A program made the translations under genes and the position numbers. A stretch of 64,000 nucleotides of DNA. Origin: Methylomicrobium lacus LW14. GTDB taxonomy: Bacteria; Pseudomonadota; Gammaproteobacteria; Methylococcales; Methylomonadaceae. Below the pieces are notes generated by a model. It was not told the origin of the DNA. It did not search any database and saw nothing but the letters and a program-made list of their open reading frames with translations. Shown here piece after piece: positions 45,283 through 54,199 of this stretch (position 1 is the stretch's first letter; each line of letters opens with the position of its first letter). Location: NCBI RefSeq assembly GCF_000527095.1, contig NZ_AZUN01000001.1:1984001-2048000 (forward strand), in the 5' to 3' direction.

Positions 45283-46002
45283 ATGATCCCCATCAGAGAT
45301 ACCGCACCATGCAATTCCCGCCCGGTAGTCACCTGGGGACTGATCGCGGTTTGTGTGAGCATTTTTGTCTGGATGCAGCTTTTGCCCTTTGAGATCAGCA
45401 ATCCGCTGATTGCCCGCTTCGGCATGATACCGCTGCGATATTCGGACCCGGCATGGGCGGAACGGGTGGGCTTGCCTTTCGACGGCTATCTATCGTTTCT
45501 GACCAACCTGTTTTTGCACAGCAACTGGTTGCATTTGCTCGTGAATATGTGGTTTTTATGGATCTTCGGCGATAATGTCGAGGATAGGATGGGGCGCCTG
45601 TCTTTTTTGGCCTTCTATTTGCTGTGCGGCCTGATCGCGACGGCCTTGCAGTGGTATTTCGATCAGCGCCTGGAGATTCCGGTGGTCGGCGCCTCCGGTC
45701 CTATTGCGGGCGTGTTGGCCGCGTATTTTTTTCTCTATCCGCTGGAGCGCGTCATTCTATGGGTGCCGATCTTCTTGCTGCCGATCGTGGTCAGTGTCCC
45801 CGCCATCGCTTTTTTAGGCGTCTGGGTGATCATTCAACTGCATGATGCGACCACGTCACTCTTGTTCGAAGGCGGCGCGGCCAAGATGGCCTGGTGGGCC
45901 CACCTGGGCGGCTTTATTGCGGGTTTCCTGCTGTATCGCTTTTTCCTGAAGAAGCCGCCGGATGGAATAAAAATGGATGATTCGAGCAGCTTTAAGATAT
46001 AA
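45283..46002 (+). CDS. Rhomboid family intramembrane serine protease
   Basis: A 239-residue protein with six membrane helices. The catalytic serine is S138 in GASGPIAG on helix 4 and the histidine is in WWAHLGGF on helix 6, about residue 208, the rhomboid dyad. NLFLHSNWLHLLVNMWFLW matches the H-x-x-x-H-x-x-x-N region of the family. Substrates cannot be predicted. GGGAG lies upstream of the start. A small membrane-protein gene follows after 90 bases. Confidence 0.92.
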   Translation: MIPIRDTAPCNSRPVVTWGLIAVCVSIFVWMQLLPFEISNPLIARFGMIPLRYSDPAWAERVGLPFDGYLSFLTNLFLHSNWLHLLVNMWFLWIFGDNVEDRMGRLSFLAFYLLCGLIATALQWYFDQRLEIPVVGASGPIAGVLAAYFFLYPLERVILWVPIFLLPIVVSVPAIAFLGVWVIIQLHDATTSLLFEGGAAKMAWWAHLGGFIAGFLLYRFFLKKPPDGIKMDDSSSFKI

Positions 46003-46092
46003 TTCCCGATTAAAAAAAGAAAGCGCCTCGATGCGCTGTGGGTTCTTTTTTGACTAAAGTTTACTTAGTGGAATCAGGAAATTACGAGTCAT

Positions 46093-46419
46093 ATGAAAAA
46101 AATTAATGTTGCCTTGGTCAGGTTGCTCCAGTTCGTGGTGTTCGTCGTGTTCACCTTCGTGGTCATCACCTATTTCGGGGCGATGATTTTATTGCCTCTG
46201 GATGCGGTCACCTTGCTGATCAAGCTGTTCGGTCTGGTCGGCCTGCATGGCTTCATCGGTGCTGCTATCGCGATTCCAGCCGTGGCCTACCTGGGCTTGA
46301 TCGTCTATCGGACGCCCGGCCTGTGCCCAATGATCATCGAAACCGGCGTCGATCTGGTCAAGATCGGCAAAGCCAAAGTCGAAGCGTTCAACGCGATCGC
46401 AAATTCGGTAAAAGCCTAG
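46093..46419 (+). CDS. Hypothetical small membrane protein
   Basis: A 108-residue protein with two hydrophobic segments (about 8-37 and 50-72) and an amphipathic C-terminal helix (PMIIETGVDLVKIGKAKVEA). Not a family I recognise. The gene is well formed, with a normal composition and an intrinsic terminator 23 bases after its stop, so it is probably real and may share a transcript with the rhomboid gene 90 bases upstream. Confidence 0.68.
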   Translation: MKKINVALVRLLQFVVFVVFTFVVITYFGAMILLPLDAVTLLIKLFGLVGLHGFIGAAIAIPAVAYLGLIVYRTPGLCPMIIETGVDLVKIGKAKVEAFNAIANSVKA

Positions 46420-46441
46420 TTTTTCACCCCTTGCCCGGGGG

Positions 46442-46477
46442 AAAAGGCGTGACGGAGTTGTCCGCCACGCCTTTTTT
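46442..46477 (+). terminator. Intrinsic terminator after the 46093 gene
   Basis: AAAGGCGTGACGGA pairs with TCCGCCACGCCTTT with one internal mismatch, and six T residues follow. It closes the rhomboid/small-membrane-protein unit. Confidence 0.85.
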
Positions 46478-46581
46478 ATTGGGCGCATCAAAAAACATTA
46501 CCACTTAAGGGGAATATGCTATTCTCCGCGCCGTTTGCTTTGCTTTGCATTGTATCAACTATTAATTGATTGAGGATCGTT

Positions 46582-47316
46582 ATGTGTTTTAGTGCAAATA
46601 TGTCGTTGGGCCTGGGTATCGTCGGCTTCGCCGCCTCAGGCGTTACGTTTATGGATAGAAGCGAAACCTTGCCGGTGCGCGCGGCCAGGGCCTTCGCAAT
46701 CTTTCACTTTTCGTTGATGGAATTGATCCAGTATTTCGCGTACCCCGTCGTCGGACAATGCGGCTACGGCACCAACCAGTTACTCAGCGAATTATCGACC
46801 TATCATATCGCCTTGCAGTCCTTCGCGATCATGCCGGCCTTGGCGACCTATTCGACCGATCCCGGCGCCCTGAAACGCGCGACAATTGTCGGCGCGACCC
46901 TGAGCGGCTCGTTCATCCTGTTCAGCTTCCTGCCGAAAGAAATCCAGATATTCGCCATCCAGCCGAACTTCATCGGCGACATGATTTCCTGCCTGTATAT
47001 GGGCACTTACCATGTCGCCTATGCGATTCAGAGCGCCCTCGGGCTGTTGGTGACCTGGGGCTCGTTGTTCGCGCTCGCGCTCAGCGCCTTCGTCTGGCCC
47101 AATAACTGGCGGATCGGCCTCTATCACGGCGTGATGGCGCTTTTCACTTTGTTCGTGCCGCAATGGCTGTTCGGCGTTTCGACCGGCGAAGCGGCCGCGA
47201 TTTATTGCTTCTACTCGATCCCGATTACCGGCAGCTTCGTGCCGGCCTTCAAAAAATATTTTACGCCGAGTCCGACCGAAGCAGAGGCCGCCTTCGATCT
47301 GCGCGGCAGCGCCTGA
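46582..47316 (+). CDS. DUF5765-like polytopic membrane protein
   Basis: A 244-residue protein with about seven membrane helices. It begins MCFSANMSLGLGIVGFAASG, the N-terminal Cys/Ser/Ala pattern of the DUF5765 family (members often start MCWSA). Conserved-looking HFSLMELIQYFAYP and STYHIALQSF follow. Function is unknown. The ATG at 46582 has GAGG seven bases upstream; the TTG four codons earlier is not needed. It is preceded by a terminator, so it has its own promoter. Confidence 0.75.
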   Translation: MCFSANMSLGLGIVGFAASGVTFMDRSETLPVRAARAFAIFHFSLMELIQYFAYPVVGQCGYGTNQLLSELSTYHIALQSFAIMPALATYSTDPGALKRATIVGATLSGSFILFSFLPKEIQIFAIQPNFIGDMISCLYMGTYHVAYAIQSALGLLVTWGSLFALALSAFVWPNNWRIGLYHGVMALFTLFVPQWLFGVSTGEAAAIYCFYSIPITGSFVPAFKKYFTPSPTEAEAAFDLRGSA

Positions 47317-47411
47317 GAATCGGCTAGTTCCCTGCACGAGGCAGACGGGAAATCAGCCGACTGCCTCGGCAAGAACGCGACCTCTCCTTCGATTTGTTTG
47401 AGGAAATCCTG

Positions 47412-47753
47412 ATGAACGACACACGCTGGAATCCGGAAAAACCGGCCGTGATCATCGCCCTCTGCGCGGTCGGCCTGATCAATGCGATACAGATGATCAA
47501 TCTGGTATTTTCGCCGATGTCCAAACAGGTCGGCGCGCTCTACCCGGCCTATTTTGCGTTTTCGGTGGCGTTGAGCCTGGTCTGCATCGCCGGCTTGTGG
47601 CTGCTCAGGCGCTGGGCGGCATTCGCCTATACCGTCTTGCTGATCTGCAATCAACTCGTGCTGATGAAGATGGGTTACTGGGAGATCACCGCCGCGATCA
47701 TTCCGGGCGCGATCATCCTGTTGCTGTTCAAGCATCTGGACAGCTTACGCTAA
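47412..47753 (+). CDS. Hypothetical membrane protein
   Basis: A 113-residue protein with three or four membrane helices (PAVIIALCAVGLINAIQMIN, YPAYFAFSVALSLVCIAGLW, AFAYTVLLICNQLVLMKMGY, IIPGAIILLLFKH). Not a family I recognise. The ATG at 47412 follows AGGA at a spacing of eight and is preferred over the upstream in-frame TTG. It starts 95 bases after the DUF5765-like gene and may be co-transcribed with it. Confidence 0.68.
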   Translation: MNDTRWNPEKPAVIIALCAVGLINAIQMINLVFSPMSKQVGALYPAYFAFSVALSLVCIAGLWLLRRWAAFAYTVLLICNQLVLMKMGYWEITAAIIPGAIILLLFKHLDSLR

Positions 47754-47872
47754 GGAATCGCTCATTTTCTACAGGGGCGGAACCCAAATCCTGCCCCGAC
47801 CATCTCCTGCACACCTGTCATACAAACCGTTATAAAATAAGCGGATTGAGCCAACCTTTTTTGAATCGTTTT

Positions 47873-48763
<891 letters not shown>

Positions 48764-48776
48764 AGCGTTCACTAAA

Positions 48777-48811
48777 AAGCCGCCTGCCCGGACCATCCGG
48801 ACAGGCGGCTT
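48777..48811. terminator. Bidirectional terminator between aguB and the thioredoxin-like gene
   Basis: AAGCCGCCTG-CCCGGA pairs with TCCGGA-CAGGCGGCTT, a 16-bp stem with one mismatch, with an A-run before and T residues after. It sits between two convergent genes and can serve both. Confidence 0.82.
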
Positions 48812-48823
48812 CTTATCAAAGGC

Positions 48824-49387
48824 TCAATCCGCTTTCCATTTGATATTGCAGCCCATGCTCGGAATCTGCTGCGGATCGATCGTCCGGCCCGCGAGCAGAT
48901 TGTCGAGCGCCGCGCGCAGATCCGCGCCGGTCAGCGGCACCTCGTTCTTCGGCGTGGAGCCGTCGAGGCGTCCGCGATAAACGCAGGCCAACGCCGCATC
49001 GAACAGGTAAATATCGGGCGTGCAGGCGGCCTTATAGGCTCTGGCGGCGTCCTGGCTTTCATCATACAGATACGCCGCGAAAGGCCGCCCCCATGCTTCC
49101 ATCAAGGCCTTCATCTTATCCGGCGCATCGTCGGGATAATTTTGCACATCGTTCGCACTGATCGCGATCGTCGCGATGCCCTTGTCCTTGTATTCTTTCG
49201 CGATTGCGATCAACTGGTCCTTCACATGCAGCACATAGGGGCAGTGATTGCAGATGAACATCACGATCGTGCCCTTGTCGCCTTTCAGGTCCTGTAAACC
49301 GAAAGTCCTACCGGTCACCGTATCGGGCAATAAAAAGTCCGGCGCGATCGCGCCGAGCGGGATCATTTGGGATAACGTTTCCGCCAT
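48824..49387 (-). CDS. Thioredoxin-family redoxin (AhpC/TSA-type)
   Basis: A 187-residue peroxiredoxin/thioredoxin-fold protein with the active site CNHCP (C46, C49) in VMFICNHCPYVLHVKDQL. Such CNHCPY proteins form a distinct group often annotated as thioredoxin family proteins; the two cysteines suggest disulfide or peroxide reduction in the cytoplasm, since no signal peptide is seen. The conserved C-terminal block MGCNIKWK is present. It is single and convergent with aguB. Confidence 0.88.
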   Translation of the reverse strand: MAETLSQMIPLGAIAPDFLLPDTVTGRTFGLQDLKGDKGTIVMFICNHCPYVLHVKDQLIAIAKEYKDKGIATIAISANDVQNYPDDAPDKMKALMEAWGRPFAAYLYDESQDAARAYKAACTPDIYLFDAALACVYRGRLDGSTPKNEVPLTGADLRAALDNLLAGRTIDPQQIPSMGCNIKWKAD

Positions 49388-49570
49388 GGTCGAGTCTCCT
49401 TATCTTAAAGTTTGAAGTCCGACCGATTATAAATCGATCCTGATAACGGATAAACCTTTGCTTGCGTTCACAGTTTGACTGTCGACGGGCAAAGCATAAG
49501 ACCCTTTTGCAGAGAATTGCGTATAATAGCGGGGTTTATGGAGCCGAACCGGATCGGATGGAGCACTTTT

Positions 49571-50749
49571 ATGACCACACCCAAACTTTTCGATTACCCG
49601 CTTTTCGCCTTAGGATTCAGAGCGTTCTTTGTACTGGCCGGCCTATCGGCGCTGTTGCTGATCGTGCTGTGGAATGCGATCTATAACGGCAAGCTGAGCG
49701 CGGCCAATTATTTCGGCAATGTCAATTGGCATGCGCATGAGATGCTGCTCGGCTATTCCGCCGCGGTAATCGCCGGTTTTCTGCTGACCGCGGTCAAAAA
49801 CTGGACCTCCTCCAGATTAACGCCGACCGGCGACCAACTGGCGACCCTGAGCCTGATCTGGCTGTACGGACGCATTGCGCCGTTTTATGCGGGGCTGTTG
49901 CCCGATGCGGTGATCGCGGCGATCGATTTTGCCTTCCTGCCCGCGCTGGCCTATCAGATCGCCAAACCGATCCTGGCAACCCGGCAATACGTCAATCTGA
50001 TTTTTGTCGGCATCTTGCTGGTATTGACCGCTGCGAACGGCCTGATCCACGCCGGCATTCTGACGTCGCTCCCGCATCTGACCTGGCTGGGCCTGCAACT
50101 GGCGGTCGCGACAATCGTGTTGTTGATTCTGGTAATCGCAGGACGCGTGTTTCCGTTTTTTACCGAACGCGGCTTGCCGGGCATCCGCGTCAACAGCCAA
50201 CCGCTGTATGAATACGGCGCGATCGGCAGCGCGGTGCTGGTGTACGGCCTGCTGCTGGCCGGCGTTTCGGGAACACTGTTGGCGCTCGCTTCGAGCCTTG
50301 CGGTGCTGTTCAATTTCGCGCGCATCTGGGGCTGGTATGTGCAGCGCGTCTGGTATGTGCCGTTGCTGTGGGTCTTGTATGCGGGTTACGGCTGGATCAT
50401 TCTGGGCTTTGGCCTGACCGCGCTGTCCGCGTATGGCAAGGTGTTGCCGTCCCTGCCCCTGCACGCCTTTACGGTCGGCGGCATCGGCGTCTTAACCCTG
50501 GGCATGATGGCGCGGGTCTCCCTCGGCCATACCGGCCGGGCGCTGCGCGTTTCGAATGCGATGGCGATAGGCTTCATCCTGCTGAATGCCGGGGCCCTGA
50601 TCCGGGTAGTACTGCCGATTGCCTTGCCCGACTGGTACGGCACGCTGGTTTATGCATCGATGCTGTTCTGGCTGGCCGCGTTTGCGCTGTTCGTCTATGT
50701 GTATTCCCCGATATTGACGGCCCCGCGTGTCGACGGCCAGGCGGGTTAA
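49571..50749 (+). CDS. nnrS: NnrS family protein
   Basis: A 392-residue protein with about twelve membrane helices of the NnrS family, haem- and copper-containing membrane proteins linked to nitric oxide tolerance. FDYPLFALGFRAFFVLAG and NVNWHAHEMLLGYSAAVIAGFLLTAVKNWT carry the family histidines, and ARVSLGHTGRAL near the C-terminus matches too. The start at 49571 has GGAG at a spacing of eight. Together with haoAB it suggests the cell meets reactive nitrogen, as ammonia-oxidising methanotrophs do. pdxA follows after 39 bases. Confidence 0.9.
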   Translation: MTTPKLFDYPLFALGFRAFFVLAGLSALLLIVLWNAIYNGKLSAANYFGNVNWHAHEMLLGYSAAVIAGFLLTAVKNWTSSRLTPTGDQLATLSLIWLYGRIAPFYAGLLPDAVIAAIDFAFLPALAYQIAKPILATRQYVNLIFVGILLVLTAANGLIHAGILTSLPHLTWLGLQLAVATIVLLILVIAGRVFPFFTERGLPGIRVNSQPLYEYGAIGSAVLVYGLLLAGVSGTLLALASSLAVLFNFARIWGWYVQRVWYVPLLWVLYAGYGWIILGFGLTALSAYGKVLPSLPLHAFTVGGIGVLTLGMMARVSLGHTGRALRVSNAMAIGFILLNAGALIRVVLPIALPDWYGTLVYASMLFWLAAFALFVYVYSPILTAPRVDGQAG

Positions 50750-50788
50750 CTGGACGATGGCGCTTACGACCGCTTTGCCAAATAATCA

Positions 50789-51790
50789 ATGAATAGCCCC
50801 TCCTCCGCGCTGCCCCGCATCGCCCTGACGCCCGGCGAACCGGCCGGCATCGGCCCCGATCTTTGCATTCAGATCGCACAACAGGATTTGCCTTGCGAAG
50901 TGGTCGTGGTCGGCAGCGAAGCCTTACTGGCCGAGCGCGCTGAACTCTTGGGCCTCCCTATCCGGCTGAAGCGCTTTGACGGCGCCTCGACTCCCGCGCC
51001 GCACCGACGCGGGGAATTGTCGGTATTGCCTGTCGAGCTGATCGAGCCGGCGCAATGCGGACGCCTGAATCCCGCCAACAGCCCTTATGTGCTCAAAACG
51101 CTGAACAAAGCGGTCAAAGGCTGCATCGACGGCCTGTTCGACGCGATGGTGACCGGTCCCGTGCACAAAGGCGTGATCAACGATGCCGGCCAGGCGTTTA
51201 CCGGACATACCGAATACATCGCCGGCATCACCGGCGGCAACCCGGTGATGATGCTGGCGACGCCCGGCCTCAGGGTCGCCTTGGTCACCACCCATTTGCC
51301 GCTGGCCGATGTCAGCCGGGCGATCACACACAGCCGCCTGCGCCAGGTCATCTGCGTGCTCGAACACGATTTACGCTGCCGTTTCGGCATCGAAAGACCG
51401 AAGATCCTGGTCTGCGGCCTCAATCCGCATGCCGGCGAAAACGGCTACCTGGGCCGCGAGGAGATCGACGTGATCGAGCCGGTGCTCGACAACCTGCGCC
51501 GACAAGGCATGAATCTGCACGGCCCGTTGCCTGCGGATACCTTGTTTACGCCCAAATATCTACTAGACGCGGACGCGGTGCTGGCGATGTATCACGATCA
51601 AGGCTTACCGGTCCTGAAACACATGGGCTTCGGCCAGGCGGTCAACATTACCCTGGGCTTGCCGATCATCCGCACCTCGGTCGATCACGGCACCGCCCTG
51701 GATTTGGCCGGCACCGGCAAGGCCGAGACCGGAAGCCTCTTCTATGCACTGCAAACCGCCGCGCAAATGGCGATCGGAAGAGAGAAATAA
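50789..51790 (+). CDS. pdxA: 4-hydroxythreonine-4-phosphate dehydrogenase
   Basis: An NAD-dependent, metal-containing dehydrogenase of pyridoxal 5'-phosphate synthesis. The 333-residue protein has LTPGEPAGIGPDL at the N-terminus, the metal-site block GQAFTGHTEYIA, and MYHDQGLPVLKHMGFGQAVN with a second metal histidine. It ends one base before rsmA starts, keeping the pdxA-rsmA pair of gammaproteobacteria; surA, usually upstream, is not here. Confidence 0.95.
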   Translation: MNSPSSALPRIALTPGEPAGIGPDLCIQIAQQDLPCEVVVVGSEALLAERAELLGLPIRLKRFDGASTPAPHRRGELSVLPVELIEPAQCGRLNPANSPYVLKTLNKAVKGCIDGLFDAMVTGPVHKGVINDAGQAFTGHTEYIAGITGGNPVMMLATPGLRVALVTTHLPLADVSRAITHSRLRQVICVLEHDLRCRFGIERPKILVCGLNPHAGENGYLGREEIDVIEPVLDNLRRQGMNLHGPLPADTLFTPKYLLDADAVLAMYHDQGLPVLKHMGFGQAVNITLGLPIIRTSVDHGTALDLAGTGKAETGSLFYALQTAAQMAIGREK

Positions 51791-51791
51791 G

Positions 51792-52607
51792 ATGGCGCAT
51801 ATGGCACGCAAACGTTTCGGGCAGAATTTTCTGCATGATCAGTCGGTGATCCGCCAGATCATCGCCTGCATCGGTGCCCGGCCCAGTCAGCATTGGATCG
51901 AGATCGGCCCCGGCCAAGGCGCATTGACCGAGCCGCTGCTGCAAGCCGGCGTGCGTCTCGACGTGGTCGAACTGGACCGCGATCTGGTGGTCTTATTGAA
52001 GCAAAAATTTGCCGGCCGAGAGAACTTCACCATTCACAGCGCCGATGCATTGAAATTCGACTTTTCGGCGCTGGCAAAGGAAGGCGAAAGGCTGCACATC
52101 GTCGGCAATCTGCCTTATAACATTTCGACGCCGTTGATGTTTCATCTACTGAGCAGCGCGCCTTGCATCGAAGACATGCATTTCATGCTGCAAAAAGAAG
52201 TCGTCGACAGATTGTGCGCGGAACCGGGTAATAAACAATACGGCCGGCTCAGCGTGATGATGCAATATGACTGCGAGGCGGAACATATATTCGATGTGCC
52301 GCCGGAAAGCTTCGATCCGGCGCCGAAGGTGATGTCGTCTATCGTTCGGCTCACGCCGCACCGCCAACGGATGGTTCAGGTCGATAGCCGGGAAAATTTG
52401 AATCGTGTCGTCACGCATGCCTTCTCGCAGCGCCGAAAAACCTTGCGCAACTCATTGAGAGACCTGATTTCCGATGACGAGATGAATGCATTGGCTATCG
52501 ACCCGAAACTCAGGGCGGAAAATCTGACGCTGGAAGACTTTGCGAAACTGAGCAATCTGCTGGATATTGAGCCGCAAACCGAGCCCCCGGAAGAGGGCGA
52601 AAAATGA
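51792..52607 (+). CDS. rsmA: 16S rRNA m6,2A1518/A1519 dimethyltransferase
   Basis: KsgA/RsmA dimethylates two adjacent adenines near the 3' end of 16S rRNA. The 271-residue protein has the N-terminal ARKRFGQNFLHD, the SAM loop IEIGPGQGALTEPLL, and the catalytic NLPYN (GNLPYNISTPLMFHLL) where NLPY binds the target base. Either ATG at 51792 or 51801 fits. It follows pdxA with one base between. In Escherichia coli apaG and apaH come next; here they are 20 kb away. Confidence 0.95.
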   Translation: MAHMARKRFGQNFLHDQSVIRQIIACIGARPSQHWIEIGPGQGALTEPLLQAGVRLDVVELDRDLVVLLKQKFAGRENFTIHSADALKFDFSALAKEGERLHIVGNLPYNISTPLMFHLLSSAPCIEDMHFMLQKEVVDRLCAEPGNKQYGRLSVMMQYDCEAEHIFDVPPESFDPAPKVMSSIVRLTPHRQRMVQVDSRENLNRVVTHAFSQRRKTLRNSLRDLISDDEMNALAIDPKLRAENLTLEDFAKLSNLLDIEPQTEPPEEGEK

Positions 52608-52658
52608 TGCGACAAAATGCCACATTCCCATCTTGACAAATCTGATTAGAATATTAAG

Positions 52659-52743
52659 TGACTCCTGAGATGCAAGATTCCCGACGGGAATCCGGAGTTA
52701 CTTATCCTTCTCTGATGCGGTCTAACCCACCGCATTTTTTTTG
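52659..52743 (+). ncRNA. Structured terminator-ended leader or small RNA candidate
   Basis: A long hairpin (GTGACTCC at 52659-52666 against GGAGTTAC at 52694-52701, enclosing a perfect inner stem GATTCCC/GGGAATC with loop GAC) is followed by an intrinsic terminator (ATGCGGT 52715-52721, ACCGCAT 52729-52735, then eight T residues). TTGACA lies 21 bases before the first hairpin, though no matching -10 at normal spacing is clear. It follows rsmA by about 50 bases, so it may simply be the rsmA terminator region. The double-hairpin shape would also suit a roughly 90-base small RNA or an attenuator for the gene at 53049. Confidence 0.4.
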
Positions 52744-53048
52744 CCCGCCGTTTTTTGCCTCCCGCTTTCGCCTGATCCCATCCCCTAATTTTATTGCTCC
52801 GCCACGGGGGACAATCGCCGTCAAAATTTGTCTTATTCTTGCGCTTTCAACATCCCAAGTTAAAAACGCGATCGGCTGGGCATCAAAAATAATTTATTAG
52901 AAAATCGTTGGCGTTTCTGATAAATTTCAAGCGTTAAACCCAGACACTTGCTGCAAGTTGCAAAAACTTTCGCCTAACTTAATTATCGAGGGCTGCCGGC
53001 AAGAATTGCCGTGTTTGATGATTTTTTAATTAACAAGTAGGAGGATTT
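52744..53048. other. Spacer upstream of the repeat-motif gene
   Basis: About 300 non-coding bases between the terminator and the start at 53049. The last half is AT-rich and should contain the promoter; AGTAGGAGGA lies six to ten bases before the ATG as a strong ribosome-binding site. No palindromes or other signals stand out. Confidence 0.4.
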
Positions 53049-54077
53049 ATGGCTATTTTAGATTCGACCCCTATAGAAATTCAGGCAACGGTTGCCGGCG
53101 TGCTGATCCTGCTGATCATCACCTTATTCGAAATCATCAATTTGCAGCGTGCAAGGAAACTGCATCGGCAGGAACTGCATGCCATCGCAAACGGCGAGAT
53201 TCCGGCACAGAAACAACACCTGATCCCGCTATTCAGCTTGAGTATACAGTTTATTTTCGGCTTCGCCGCATTCGCCCTTTTCGTGTGGTGGATGATGTAT
53301 CTGATCATCCTCGAAAATCCAGGCCTGGCCGTGGTCGCCGGCGTCTCCGCATTTATCGGCGTGATAACGCCTTTCATCGTCTGGAGTGCCTGCCGCAAGG
53401 CGGACCAGGAAACAGCTGCAGCGATCCAGGCTGCCGGGCAACGTCGTCAACAAGCCGCGCGCCAGGAAAGGACTCCCGAAACGCCGACGGTGCAAACCGT
53501 CGCTGCCAGCGTTATAGAAGAAACCGTATCCATCCCGGCCGAAATCGCCGTGATCGATCCGTCGCCGGTTGCCGAGCCTCGGCCGGCAGCGGAACCGCAG
53601 CCGAAAGTCGAAGTGGAAGCGCAGCCTGCGTCCGCGCTGTATCCGAAACCCGATCCGGCGCATGAACAGCCCCAGGATTCTATGCTGCGCCGTCATTTCA
53701 TCACCCACCTGGCCGCGGCAGCCAAGCCTTCAGCGCCTGCCCGATCGACCGACTCCACGCCTTCAGTGCCGACCCGCCCGACCGACTCGATGCTGGCCCG
53801 CCATTATGATGCGATGCTGGCGAAGCGGACGGCGGTGGATTCCGCCCGGCCGGTTGTAACACCTGTAACACCTGTAGCGTTTGCAGCCGCAAAGTCATGC
53901 AGCAGCGGATGCTCCGATCCTGTCAAGCTGCCCGAAGACTCGTTGCTCAGACGGCATTTCTTGGCGACATTTCCGGTGAAAATTGAAGCGCAACAGCCAT
54001 TGCCCGAGCGTCCGACCGATTCGATGCTGGGCCGGCATTTTGATGCATTCAATGAAGTTTTGCTGGCTGCGGGCTGA
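53049..54077 (+). CDS. Membrane protein with four DSMLxRHF repeats
   Basis: Not a recognised family. The 342-residue protein has three N-terminal membrane helices (about 15-32, 64-88 and 92-113) and then a long, proline- and alanine-rich region with low complexity. In this tail a short motif D-S-[ML]-L-x-R-H-[FY] occurs four times: residues 210-217, 246-253, 297-304 and 324-331, twice preceded by R-P-T and usually followed by a short hydrophobic turn. The motif does not match a zinc finger or known anchor, and may be a docking peptide for a partner that binds several copies. A CSSGC pair at about 284-288 lies between repeats two and three. The start has a strong AGGAGG site. Confidence 0.78.
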   Translation: MAILDSTPIEIQATVAGVLILLIITLFEIINLQRARKLHRQELHAIANGEIPAQKQHLIPLFSLSIQFIFGFAAFALFVWWMMYLIILENPGLAVVAGVSAFIGVITPFIVWSACRKADQETAAAIQAAGQRRQQAARQERTPETPTVQTVAASVIEETVSIPAEIAVIDPSPVAEPRPAAEPQPKVEVEAQPASALYPKPDPAHEQPQDSMLRRHFITHLAAAAKPSAPARSTDSTPSVPTRPTDSMLARHYDAMLAKRTAVDSARPVVTPVTPVAFAAAKSCSSGCSDPVKLPEDSLLRRHFLATFPVKIEAQQPLPERPTDSMLGRHFDAFNEVLLAAG

Positions 54078-54148
54078 ATAAAACCCGGTAGCGGCAGAGA
54101 CGAAGATCAGGCTGGGCGGAAGACGTGGTTTCCGTCCGTAGATTTGAA

Positions 54149-54170
54149 GGACGGGGCGAACGCCCCGTCC
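54149..54170. terminator. Hairpin between convergent repeat-protein and parvulin genes
   Basis: GGACGGGGC (54149-54157) pairs with GCCCCGTCC (54162-54170) around a GAAC loop. It lies in the gap between two convergent genes. A weaker hairpin (AGGAT/ATCCT) at about 54182-54197 follows. T-runs are short, so efficiency is uncertain. Confidence 0.5.
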
Positions 54171-54199
54171 CGGGTGTAGCCAGGATTAAATCATCCTGA

